The position numbers and the translations under genes are program-made. Shown one piece after another: positions 39,340-51,400 of a stretch of 64,000 nucleotides of DNA. This DNA comes from Inia geoffrensis. Its lineage: Eukaryota > Chordata > Mammalia > Artiodactyla > Iniidae. The stretch is taken from positions 65,439,408 through 65,503,407 of the forward strand of contig CM070904.1 in assembly GCA_036417435.1 (NCBI GenBank), written 5' to 3'. The notes under the pieces are model-generated. The model did not search any database, was not told where the DNA came from, and worked only from the letters and a program-made list of their open reading frames with translations. Within the stretch, counting starts at the first letter, position 1. Each line of letters starts with the position of its first letter.

Positions 39340-40401
39340 CTGTACCACCCCTCCCTCCATACACCCCTTAGAACTATTGCAGCCACACTTGCGGTTGAGT
39401 AGTTATAGCTGAAATCTGCAGTGATACGAAAAGTCTAAAATGTAGGATAAAAGGAAGATTCCTTCCCCCCCATCCCACCCCCCGTCCTCTGGACTCAAAG
39501 TCCACAGACTGACTGATATGGCCACTTTTCATATTATTTTTACATAAATGCTAGACAAGCATGTTGCTAAGGTTGGCTGTGGAATTGAAAATGGATAAGA
39601 AATGTGAGTATGTATGGGGGAGTTACGTGAGGCAGAGAAAGAGGGCAATTTTTGCACTGTTATGTTTTATCACTAAAGTAATACAGACAAACAAATGTAT
39701 ATCCACCATCCTGGGGTCAGAGGGAATGTTTAATCTAAAAGGATTTTGTACCACTTTTCCATCTGAAAATATATCAGCCTTTTTTTTTCTGATTTGGGCA
39801 TAGAGACATAGTATTTTGGGGTGGGGAGAGGGTGGGACGTGGAGAAAGAGACAATCTGAACAAGGCAGATTTTGGTGATGTTTAAAATTTTTTTAACACT
39901 CTGGGGGTTTTCTGAGGAAGAGAAAGCTGATTAAACAAGGCCAAGTGTTCTGTCAGCTTAAGGGTGATATCATAGTTGTGTTCAATATCAGAAGTGTTGC
40001 GAGTACAGGCATCATTTCTATTCGCTTTGTGCCAGAAAGGTAAACACCGGATTGCACTGTGGATTAAAACAATAAGAAATCCCTTTCCTCTCAGGCTTTC
40101 AAGGCTGTGTTAATCGGGTGTAATTTTTAATGAACACTAGCTGCTTGGTACTCATTCAAGACATTTCATTAGAAGGTTATTCATTTAAAAATCAACGTTT
40201 CAACCATATCAAGCTGTAACCTTTCTTGAAATGTAAATGAATGGTTTAAATGAGAAGATTAATAAAGAAGGGATGTTCCAATTCCAAGCATGGCATGCTA
40301 TGTATTTTTAAATTTGTCTATGCCAGATGCTGTCAGTCAGAACAAAAAACTGTCCAAGCAGACAATCTGTGCGTCTGAATGTTGATCATGGTGGAAAGTA
40401 C

Positions 40402-40418
40402 GGGGGGGGGGCGGGGGG
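40402..40418 (+). repeat. G10-C-G6 homopolymer tract
   Basis: Ten G, one C, six G. This is a G-run unusual for the AT-rich intron and a possible quadruplex contributor with the neighbouring GG words. Confidence 0.85.
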
Positions 40419-41683
40419 AGTGTGTCAAGGATTCATGGTCCTTCATCTTTGCAGTAGAGCAAACACGTCTCTCAGTATAGCGACAGACAGCTGCTTCCAC
40501 TTTCTAATGTGCCCTAACTTAGATCACTGAAAGAATTGTCAGCGCTCAGAGAAACACACAAAGATAACACAGCCAGCTGCCATGGAGGGGAAAACAGCAC
40601 AGCTCAGAAGAAATGGGATTTGTTCCATTTGCATGATGCGGCCTCCCCTGGGCCCCTTTCTTTCAAATCCAAAGCACAAAAGACAACACTTAACATATTT
40701 GCTTAAAGATGACAACCTCATGTTGATTTCATTTGGATGTAACAGTGTCAGGATTACAGATATAAGAATATATTATATCTGTAACAGAGACTGACAAATG
40801 TACCCATCAGTGGAACTGTCTGATTCATCTGCTTATACAGCCATTTTACCATCCCAAGGGTGCCATCTAAGTAGTAACTTTAGAAGACTGAAGGTCTAAT
40901 TTTATTACACCACATTTCAACCTACTAAACAATATTATTTCTAAAATAGATCATTTTTATTGGAAGTCTCCCTGATGAAAAATCCAGTAGACACCAGAGA
41001 ATTTATGAACTGTATGGGTCCTTTGAACTCAATATACTGCCCATTTTAAACAACTTTTCTTGCTGTATGGCAAAATCCTAGTATCGAATAAGTGAAAGTT
41101 AGAACATGTATGTTTTGAATGTCTAAGTACATTGATATACTAAACTGATTTTATAGAGACAGAGAGGGGGAGAGAAAGAGACTGACTGATTATATGGACA
41201 ACTATAAAATCAGGTCTTACCTGGTCCATTTGAATAAATTCTTTGTAACCACTGTCTATTCCATTATATGTCTTCCCTCAGTATAGCATGCACACTTCAG
41301 TAGCACCTATATGAATAATCATTGCCTGTCAATATCTTTTGGACATATACTCAATCTAATTTCCAGTATTCTTCAGGCAGGGGATAAGACCAGAGAATGA
41401 TTTAAAGCTAAACTGGCTAGTCTCTATTCATTATAATACGTACAGCTTAGGAAAAAACATGATTCTGATCTGAAGCCTACATACTTTTACAAATCTTTAT
41501 TCTGTATGGCTTTATGGATTCTGACTTTCTTTTTTAAGCAAATAAAAAGATAGAGGAAGATGTGACTGAACTGATTTGTTTGCATCTACATTACTCCGAG
41601 TTACCTGATTGGAAATCTGGGGGTGAGAATGGAGACACAAGGAACAGGTAGAGAGGAAACCACCATTCTCTTCACACATGCAG

Positions 41684-41720
41684 TACACACACAGACACAC
41701 ATACACACACATACACATAT
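41684..41720. repeat. Imperfect (CA)n repeat
   Basis: CA units with GA and TA interruptions. Confidence 0.8.
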
Positions 41721-43064
41721 AAACGCCTGGGCCACATTCAGCCCCAGAGCTCACCCAACTGACTTCCCATAATAAATGCTGGCTCCCTATGCTCTTGCTT
41801 TGTCCAAAGGAACGCTCTACTGCATGTTGCTATTTACTGGCAACAGTATAATTCACTCATTTGGTCTTGTTTTATAAAATAGACTTAACTGCTATATGTG
41901 AAATTTCTGCACAGCAGATGGTTACCAATCATTATTTTCCATTTGTTTAGTTTCTAGTAAGAACAAGAGAAACTGTGGAGCAGTGATGCAAAGAAAACTA
42001 GCAGCCTGCATGATAACCCAACCAGTGCCAGAAGACACATTAAAAAAAAATTACTTTTATCACATAGTAGATCAAGGCTAAATATAATTTTGAGGGATGG
42101 GGAGACGTTATTTCCCCCACCCTCATCCATAAAGGGAAATGCTGTTTAATAATTTATTTCTTGGTATAAAATCCTCTAAGAATTAGCCTCTCTATTTTTT
42201 TTAAGTGATCAAAGTTTCTAGAAGCAACTTATTATAACCATTGTTTGTCATCACCCACGCTGAGATCACTTTCCTTACCTCTAAGTGGCCCAGTTGTCCA
42301 ACAGAAACATGGGAAATAGGAGCCATTTGTGGACAAGTGCACATGCACAGAAAATTAAGCTGTAAATATCTGGGCTGGGTTATTACTAGAATCTGGAAAC
42401 ATCTGGGGCTACAGAACAAGCCAAGCCCCATTTCCACAATGTCCAGGTAATTGCTTAAATGATTTATACCTTACTGTTTCTATTAAAAATGTCTTTAAAG
42501 AGAAACATTTGTAGCCTCGGTTCTGCAATAAAAACTGGTATCTGATTTCACTCGTACAAAATCTTGTGAAAGATGTTGCATTTCTTCAAGGACATGTGCA
42601 TGACACGAAACTGAACCCTGGACAAAGGTGGGAGTGCTAAAAGAAGGCGTGGTCAAAGAAAATAATCATATCAGGCAAGCAAATTTTAAGTGGCTTAATT
42701 TGTGATTAGTTTTTATTCTAATCCAAAGAATCCATTTTAAAAAATCCTCTTCATGCACATCTGACAAATATATCCAAGCCATTTTAGGGTGAACTATACT
42801 TCAATATCCATTTTCAATTTCAATTTTAACTAATTCCTCATAAATCTTGTTTACTGAGTCTTCAACTGAATATCATGCCAAATCTATCATCTAAGGGACA
42901 AATAAGTACAACCTCCCAGATAGACCTGGGCCACTTAGTTAAGAATTTGGAGAGATTTAAATTGGCTCACTTAGATGGTGTCTGTATGGAGCTGCTAACT
43001 GGCCCATTCAGAATGAAAGAGCTATCAACGCTGTCAGCTGCGTCATAGGTTTCTCTTCTGAATG

Positions 43065-43066
<2 letters not shown>

Positions 43067-43100
<34 letters not shown>
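43067..43100. repeat. (CA)17 microsatellite
   Basis: A pure CA run of 34 bp. Confidence 0.93.
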
Positions 43101-43101
<1 letters not shown>

Positions 43102-43215
43102 CTGTATTCAGTTGAAATAATTTTGTTTTATTTTAGATTTTAAGCCAAGAGGACAATTATAGCTTCATAGTCTTCAAGAATTGCCGTGTCTAGACCTAAC
43201 AAAAAATTCAGTGAC

Positions 43216-43227
43216 TGACAGCTGTCA
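43216..43227. promoter_or_regulatory. Palindromic TALE-homeodomain-type site
   Basis: TGACAGCTGTCA is a perfect 12-bp palindrome of two TGACA half-sites, the form bound by TGIF/MEIS/PKNOX proteins, and it also contains the E-box CAGCTG. A second CTGTCAGCTG lies at 43031-43040. Occupancy is not shown. Confidence 0.4.
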
Positions 43228-45073
43228 GCTATGCTTATGAAGGCAAGAGGAAAAAAAGAACAGCAACAAAATAAACTATTGACCACTGACTTTTAACCAT
43301 GGCTCATCTTTAGTGACCACCAGCTTACATTACTACCCTCTCTGGGGAATCACCCTATTTTTTTCTACGAGAGAACTAAAGGAAAAATGGCTGATATTTT
43401 AGGTGTGAGGAATCTGCATGGATATTTTAATTTATTTACTTTAAAACCCCCCAACTTCCTGATTATAATCAGGTAGAATTTTAAACCTATGTCTTTTAAA
43501 TCCTCCCTTGATTTAGTTTGGTTGGTGGCAAGCCACCATTATTATGGCTTTACAATTCATAGTCGTTACCCTCAATCTCATGGATTTCAACTTATAGTTA
43601 AGCAATTTTAACTTGCTTGAAGAGTACTGGTTTCCAGAAAACCAGAAAAGCTAATTTAACAAAGGAACTAAATAGATTGTTGCAGTCAAACTGCAAAAAT
43701 GCTCTTGCTACTTTTAACCTATTGCTTCACAATCTTTATTATTCTACCTCTAATGGACTATAGTTCTTTAGTACTGAAGCTCTTTGCTGAAGATGCAGTG
43801 TTTTCATGCAACTGACCAAACAACATTTGTCCACTGTGGCTCACTTAACAGTGTAACTTTGTAATAATTCAGGTTCAACAATCAACATTGCAGATATTTT
43901 CTTCTACATGGAGTATATGAGATCAACCTAGATTTCAATATGAACTAGTAAGATAGCATCTAGAACTTTTCAGATTTGAAGAGACCAAATTGGAAGAAAA
44001 CCAGTGAGCTTTCAGTAAAGGTTATAGGTTTCCTTAGTAAAATTGTGTTTTTAGAAGAATGACAATAGAGTCTTTGTTTTTTCTGAGTTCTTACACGAAG
44101 CAATGTGAACAAGTGCTTTTCTCTAGTACATCTATCTTTAGGTTCAAATACACAAATATAAAACAGAAGCTTTGTAAAATATTGTTGACTAACACATTAC
44201 AATTTCAACATTTGCTCAAACTAAATTTCCCTTAGAAAATTTTGTAATGCTATATGCTGTAACATTAGTGACAGGTTTAAGAAAGAAACTGACCCTTCCA
44301 CTAACACACAAACTGAGCGGGTGATGCATTTGAACCACTAGAAAACAGGGTCACTGGGTGTAACCTCAGCTAAATTGTTTACTGCCCAGTACTTAATACA
44401 AAATAAATGAATAGTGTCAGACATTAAATACGAAACAAAAGTATGTCAATTAAAGTGTTAACCAAAGACATTCACAAACTACAGAGTCAATGAAAGTTAT
44501 CATATCAACTGTAGATCAGCTAGTTTGCATCTTACTTCTTATCACCCTAAGTACCACCATGTTCCCAAGGAAATGTTTTGAGTACCACCAGGCACATATT
44601 TGCACACTGCCTATTTATCAGAGAAAGGACAAAATACAAAGAAATGCCTTTGGATATGCTGATTTCCCATGTTCAACCGAAGGCTGAATAACCAAGTGTC
44701 AATCAACCCTATGTTGTCAAGAAGTTGATTTGGAAGTCTCCACATCTAATGTTTTATGATTCTATACCCTCGAATTTTTGTAACTGCAAAAACAAAAGGA
44801 AAATATATTTAAATATGTAAAGCATAGTGATTTGAAGCCATGTGTTACTGCCTGTAATAGAAATAGGTTACAGAGTTTTGTTAAAGATATCATTATAATG
44901 TTCTGTTCTGTTTCTATAAAATAGTTTAAATGCTCTCCTACCCAGAGATATAGGAGAAAATAGAATAAATAACTGTAAGCCGTTTCTTAGGTATATAATT
45001 ATAAAACTTTTCTTTCAGAAATGTAAGAAGATTGTAAAGTCTTTCTTTAGTAATTAAAGAACACAGAAATTTC

Positions 45074-45278
45074 TTTTTTTTTTTTTTTTTTTTGCGCTAT
45101 GTGAGCCTCTCACTGTTGCGGCGTTGCGGAGCACAAGCTCCGGACACGCAGGCTCAGGGGCCATGGCTCACGGGCCCAGCCACTCCGCGGCATGTGGGAT
45201 CTTCCCGGACCGGGGCACGAACCCGTGTCCCCTGCATCGGCAGGCGGACTCTCAACCACTGTGCCACCTGGGAAGCCC
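45074..45278 (-). mobile_element. CHR-2-type SINE with internal deletion
   Basis: Inverted, with a T20 tail. Compared with the other copies, it lacks about 13 bases just after CTCACTGTTGCGG. A target duplication AGAAATTTC lies at 45065-45073 and 45279-45287. Confidence 0.9.
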
Positions 45279-45409
45279 AGAAATTTCATTTTTTATCGAA
45301 ATACACAATTTTAATATATCTGTTCTTTAAGTACTTTTAAAAGCATCTTCCAGTTTTTTTAAGTAAGATTAATAAAAGATGAACCAAGTGACAGTCTCCT
45401 ACATTTCTA

Positions 45410-45790
45410 TCGATTCATTTCACCAAACATTTATTGAACACCTATTATAGGTCCTGCTCTGTATACACATGTTGAGGAGATTAAAAATAAAAAATGAATC
45501 AGATATAGTCTGCTCTCAGGAGTTTACAATTTTGTAAACGAGAAACACAAATGCCCAGCAGTCTATAGAGGAAGAAAACTGATGGCAAATGATTGAAAGG
45601 AGATTTTTTAAGTGATTAAGGAATATCAAGCAGACGTTGAAATGGATCCTCATTAGGGTGGCTCAGGAAGTTTTCATAGATGATGCAACATTTGAGCTAG
45701 ATGTCAAAGTCCTGGTAGGTTTTCGACAGGTGGAGGAGAAGAGCATTCCAGGCGGTAAAAAGAAGACGAACAAAGATTAGTTAGGGATAA
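45410..45790 (-). repeat. L2 LINE fragment, reverse orientation
   Basis: CATTTATTGAACACCTATTATAGG, a CTGCTCTCAGGAGTTTACAAT region, TAGGGTGGCTCAGGAAG and GAGAAGAGCATTCCAGGCGG follow a reversed L2. It lies between the two opposed SINEs. Confidence 0.75.
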
Positions 45791-45879
45791 AATTAAAAAA
45801 AGATGGAGTTGCTTCCAGTTTGATAAACATCCAACTTTCATACTGATCTATAATTTTGACATATTTTAAAAGAGATCTG

Positions 45880-46087
45880 GGGCTTCCTGGTGGCGCAGTG
45901 GTTGAGAGTCCGCCTGCCGATGCAGGGGACACGGGTTCGTGCCCCGGTTTGGGAAGATCCCACGTGCCGCGGAGCGGCTGGGCCCGTGAGCCACGGCCGC
46001 TGAGCCTGCGCGTCCGGAGCCTGTGCTCCGCAACGGGAGAGGCCACAGCAGTGAGAGGCCCGCGTACCGCAAAAAAAAAAAAAAAAA
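45880..46087 (+). mobile_element. CHR-2-type SINE, full length
   Basis: The head GGGCTTCCTGGTGGCGCAGTG carries the A box, and GGTTCGTGCCC the B box. A tail of about 18 A follows CGCGTACCGC. A perfect target duplication AGAGATCTG lies at 45871-45879 and 46088-46096. It is opposite in orientation to the copy at 45074. Confidence 0.93.
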
Positions 46088-46424
46088 AGAGATCTGAAGT
46101 CCCTAAATCCATTACTGCTTAAGTTAATCTGCTTGTCAGTCTATTTATAACTCTTACAGGGAGAAAGCACTGGCTAATACTCGTCAACTCTCAAGGTATT
46201 AGAATTGCTGACACATTTGCTTGTAACCAATTAGTAAGCATATTTAATGAATGGTTACCATCCCTCCTGAAGGGCTTAACAAAGTGATAAATGGTCCTTG
46301 AGCTCCCCTCATTATTTCCAAGACAATTTCTGGAGTTTCTTAAAAAGAAACAAAAAATCACTCAGCCATTGGCCACCAGCAAGTTTCCAAGTGACTCAAG
46401 CTCACTAGTCGATGACCAAGCAAT

Positions 46425-46525
46425 CATGAATTATATAGAACTGGAAAAAATTCTTAAGAGTCATTGGATGAACCCTCCTTTGAGGTTCAAAGAGGCTGAA
46501 GGACTTACCCAAGATCACAAATTTG
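46425..46525. repeat. MIR-like old repeat
   Basis: GGTTCAAAGAGGCTGAAGGACTTACCCAAGATCAC resembles the GGCCCAGAGAGGTTAAG...CAAGGTCAC segment common to old mammalian SINEs. The 121-codon ORF covering it is not regarded as real. Confidence 0.4.
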
Positions 46526-46791
46526 ATAGACTGTTGGCGTCTGCTGCTGTCACCATTGTCACTTTCCTGAGGTACTCTTACCAGCATGGTGGCAATGTTC
46601 CTAAAATTCTTCATAGACTGTTGTTGAACTTTAGCCAGATAGTGAACTATCTCTAGTACATATCATGAGTACATTCAATTCTAAATAGATGTCTCTATTT
46701 TTGTGACTTCAAACCAGGAAGAATGAAGTTTTTAAAATTAAAACTTAAAGCAAAAAATTTAAGAGCTCATGAAATGTATACATTTCTGGTT

Positions 46792-46910
46792 CAGTGAAGT
46801 GATTCTCAATCCTAACTTTACATTAGAATCACTGGGGTAGAAAAAGAAAAAGAAATTGGTCATCCCCCAAAACTTCCATCTAACTGGTCTGAGGTGGGGC
46901 TTTGACAAAT
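46792..46910. mobile_element. MER5A-type DNA transposon fragment
   Basis: The left end CAGTGAAGTGATTCTCAATCC and the segment ATTAGAATCACTGGGG match MER5A; the right end is lost after a TCTGAGGTGGGG region. Confidence 0.6.
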
Positions 46911-46929
46911 TTTGTTTGGTTTGGTTTGG

Positions 46930-48368
46930 TTTTGGTCATTAACGTACAGCTAGCATTTACAGGGTAGATACAGAATTTATCATCAAACTATGCTCAAATC
47001 AAATTAAATCATATATCTATCTACTTTAATGATTTGACTTCTATAATGACAATAAACTCACTATTTCCCAAAAAGAAGTCTTAATAAAGATATATCCTAA
47101 TCCTCAGTAGATGTTCTTCCATAACTTCATTTGAGACATAACCAAATTGAGTGTGTGAAGAAGGGTCTAAGAGTAATATGAATCATCTTTAAAGGCATGT
47201 GTATTTTTTACACTTTTTTCAAATTATAAGGAAGAAAAGGGGGTATAGTTCTTTTAATTTGGGTTATCACAAATCCCATACATCCAAGATTTGGTATAGA
47301 ACTTGCCATTTTAAAAAAGAAGAATATAATTTGTTTAGATAGTGCTGTGTGCTAATTCATGTGCATTAGTCACTCATTCCTAACAAATGAGGCTTTCTCA
47401 CATAATTATATTTGGATTTGATTTTTTAAATTGCCAACCTCATTTTTAGCAACAGCTATACGAAAACAGCCCTCACCCTTAGTTTCCTTAACAACATCCC
47501 TAATTTTTTTTGCCTTTAGCTATTTCCTCATTCCTACAAGTGGTCTTTCACCCTCTGTCCATGCCAAAAAATGCTGCTACACTTTCCTCCTAGTACACAG
47601 CCCAATAACCTGTAAATTAATTCAAGCTACCTCCTCATGATCTAAATATCATATTCCAGTGGCTCAAGTGAAATTTGATTTTCCAGCTGATCAAGTAATA
47701 AACAGCCCTACAGATAAATACTAGAAAGAAAAAAAAAAAGAAAGAGAAAAAAATCTCAGCCCCTCAAAACAGTACACAGGTATGGGTAAGAATGAATTCC
47801 AGAAGCAGGAAGATGGATGGGACAGCAAGGTTTCTGGTGAGTTTGTAAACAGCAAAACAGATAGAAAACCATTCCCCCACTGGCCCCAAGCACAAGGACA
47901 CCTGCAAAGTCGGCTATTAGAATTTATAGATAAATATTTTTAAAATATGTATTTAGGTACACATGTGCATTACAATTATACACCAGCAACACCTCCTAGA
48001 TTGTAGCTTAGTAGTAGTGGCATTTTGATATAGTAGCGTAGATTTCAAGGAAATGGAATTATATTGGGGTAAAACTGGGGATTTTTGCTCATCATTATAA
48101 ACAAACCTATACTACAGGTTGTACTATTCTGAGTATTTTTAAAAATAAACAATACAAAATAGTTTCCTGTAAGGTCTTTTTAATTTGATGCTACAACAAA
48201 ATAAAACAAGACACAAATCAAAAAACAAACAAAACAAGTATTAGTGCATCGTATGTACTCATTGAGGACTTATTAAAAGAACATAGCATAATAAAGAACT
48301 TCCAATATTAGATTTTTTCCTAATACTTTTACAGCCTAAACATTATTGATAGAGATTTCACCCACAGT

Positions 48369-48402
<34 letters not shown>

Positions 48403-51400
48403 AAACAAAAAAATCCCAAAAGGGATTTTGCATACGTACAGAATTTTTTCTCTCTCTAGAAAGATACTACTACTCTAAACACCTATTTCTGAATAAGATT
48501 ATTTAGTCCTACTATCTTACCATCCATAAGTAAATTAGTTGATTAGTTGATTGGTACTCTTAGAATTACATAAAACATATTTTTCCAATTAGGGAACACT
48601 TATATTCTTAGTACATTTAAAATCTTCCCATAGAAGGAACAAGTGCTGTTCAATTCTTAGTACATTTAAAATCTTCCCATAGAAAGAACAAGCACTGTAG
48701 GCGTATAAAGGTCCTTCTCGTTTGTCAGACAAGGACTCAGGCCAGGCAGGGTCCCAGTGTCTACATTTTGGTCATATCAGTATTCCCCTCAAAAATGTTG
48801 CTTAATTTTCTGAATAATGCAAGCGAAGATCTCTCTTTAAAGAACTCGATACCAACACGATTGGAGTGGAACACCATGGTAAGAGGGGGTGGCGATTAGA
48901 CCCATATTTTTTGTAAGTGGGGTCGAAAATTGACTCCAGATTTGTGACTCATGAACGGAAAGCCAGTTTTAATACAGATGTGCTTTAAAGAGTAAAAATG
49001 GCTATTATTCTTAACAAGTTACATATTGAGTGTTATTCTTTAAAAATGACTCATAAAATATCTTTTTAAGTACTTAAAGTCATGATTATGTTCTACTCTT
49101 ACTTCTGCTTGAATGTAATTTTTCATTTTCCAGGAAAGGACACATTTTCTAACTAACCCCGTTAACCTAATTACTCATAAAGAAATACCAAAAGCGTCCC
49201 TGACATCAATACCTTCACAAAGAAATGTATCTGTGCACGTGCACAAGACATCTTCCATTTAGATAATCAAAACTGTAATTTTTACTTAAAAGACTCTTTT
49301 AGAGCCATGTAATTCCTGGCAGTAAAATTTATCACAAGCACTTAAAGTGTGCAAACAGTAAGACCGTCCTATTCATATCCTTATTTCTTCACATATTTAA
49401 ATCCAAAAGTATTAACTGTTAAGCTTAAAAGACTAATAGGACTCTGTTTGTTTTATGGTATTTGTTTGATCTTAAATGGGTATTGTAATGAAAATGCCTT
49501 CAATCTTAAAGGAACCTTTTATCCTACTCAGAATAATTATCTTGTAAGACTAAAATCAGTAAATCATACCTAATTAAGATTTATAATTTAGCATCATTCA
49601 GATATATGATCTAAGAGAAAGAGTTTATAATCTTAACTTCAACTTGAAATGGAAAGGGAGAAGTGAATAAAAGGGAAATAAACAGCTCTTTGGGGCACAA
49701 GGATGCACTAATATTGCCACGTATTTACCCAGATTCCTAGTTTAATCTTTTTTAAAGCTAAACAACTAATATGAAAACACAACATACTAAAGGATAGGAG
49801 TAAGGTGGGAAAAGATGGTTCCCAAATTAAATTATACTACTAGAAGTTGTAGATAGGTTATACAACATAGAATATTTAAACATATGCATTGTGGCTAACT
49901 ACCTCTTAAAAAAATTCAAATTCACAATGTCTTTAATGCAAAAGATTTCTAAACTGTGGGGTGAATTTATAATTAAATGGAACACTGTTGTAATAGTTAT
50001 TTTCAATCCTTTCATTAAAGTACATGTCAACTGAGAGAGCAATGTCTTCTTATTACACAGGGCAAAGATTTTTCTTCTTCGAAGGTCTCATATATAGGAT
50101 TTCTCTCCACCAAGACTAACGAGGCATTCAAAATAAGTTAGGTTTTTCTCTTTCTTCAGAAATATCTTTAAAGCTCCCTCCCCTCCATCAGTCTTGGATT
50201 ACATAAAAGAAAAGTTACTTTTCTGAGCTCTTTGATATTGTTCTTCCTGGCAGAGTCATCTGATGTGGGAAATATCTTTTGAAAATAAATGGTGCAACTT
50301 CAAGTACACTCAGATCCATTACTTGCTGGAAATTCCACCGTATCTGAAAAAGCCGCTTGACTTCAAAATTTAGTTTTAGGGTTCTCAATTTGAAGCTTGA
50401 TCTCATTGAGAAGTATCTCGGGAAGCAACAATGTAAACGTTTTATCCACCCATCAAGTAGACTGTTCAAACCAAGGCGGAAAGGAGTCACAGATGGTGAC
50501 TACATATTTCAGGGGGAAGGGGATTGTTCTGGTTTAAGTTCACCGTTTGAATATAACATCCTGCAAAGTTAGTGTTACTGCAAGAGTTACTTTTCATCTT
50601 TAACACAGCTGTCACCACATGTTTATACAGCTACAATGCCGCTTCCTAATGTCAAAATACCAATATCGCTGCTACTCTAACAAGGTAATTATTTTTGTGT
50701 TTGCCCATCTTCCCTGACTCAGTGAGTTGTGCTTTTATTTCTCAATGGTCAGAATTTTCTATATTTTTAGATAACTTAAGATTCTACATTAAAAATACTT
50801 ATTTCACTTGTGCTTGAAACTTAGGTGGCATAAGCGGTACAAATCAACAGAGAAACTCTCAGGCTCTTATTTCAAATCTTACTAAAATCCTCCCATCCTA
50901 ATCGTTCTGTGCCTGGGGAATACATATTTAAGTATGTACCTGCCTGCAAACAATTACAATACAGAGTTGCTTTTAAGAATATGTGCACAAAAATTCAGGT
51001 GATATATGGGAGCACATCAGGCAAAAGGCAATGTAAGATTTCAGTCACCAGTTCACGTATAGAAAGGGCAGAAGATACCTAATGGTCCAATTTTCCCACC
51101 GAGGCTCTTACTCAACAACCACTAGCGTCTCTTTAGGCAGAGGCACGTGGAATCACTGTGGACTAGTCAGTCTCCACGTAGGAAACCCAGTGACTTCCAC
51201 AAGGTTTGTGGGTAATGAAGGCAGGGCCTGCTTCATTGCCCTGCGACCTGGACAGGCCCATAGGTCTCCCACAGGGAAGGGCCCTGCACTTGGTTTAATC
51301 TTCTGCTCTTGCTGTCTTGAACTCTTAATAATTTTTGAACAAGGTGCCCCACACTTTAATTTTGCACCAAGCCCAGAAATTATGTAGCCAGCCCTAGGTG

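Larger units (their letters stand above)
27176..45064. other. Transposon-poor intron block (17.9 kb)
   Basis: Between the L1 at 27175 and the SINE at 45074 I recognised no young SINE, L1 or DNA transposon; only microsatellites and perhaps one old repeat occur. The sequence is AT-rich, unique-looking and noncoding. Blocks at 27890-28200, 32720-32950 and 36120-36620 are the best candidates for conserved elements. The absence of old repeats may partly reflect my detection limits. Confidence 0.55.

Noticed and set aside
45880..46087. tRNA gene suggested by A and B boxes
   Set aside because: The boxes belong to the tRNA-derived head of a SINE; no cloverleaf with a full acceptor stem is present, and the same holds for the CHR-1 copy at 20897.
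46291..46656. 121-codon plus-strand ORF
   Set aside because: It includes a MIR-like old repeat segment, matches no family I know, and lacks splice or promoter context.
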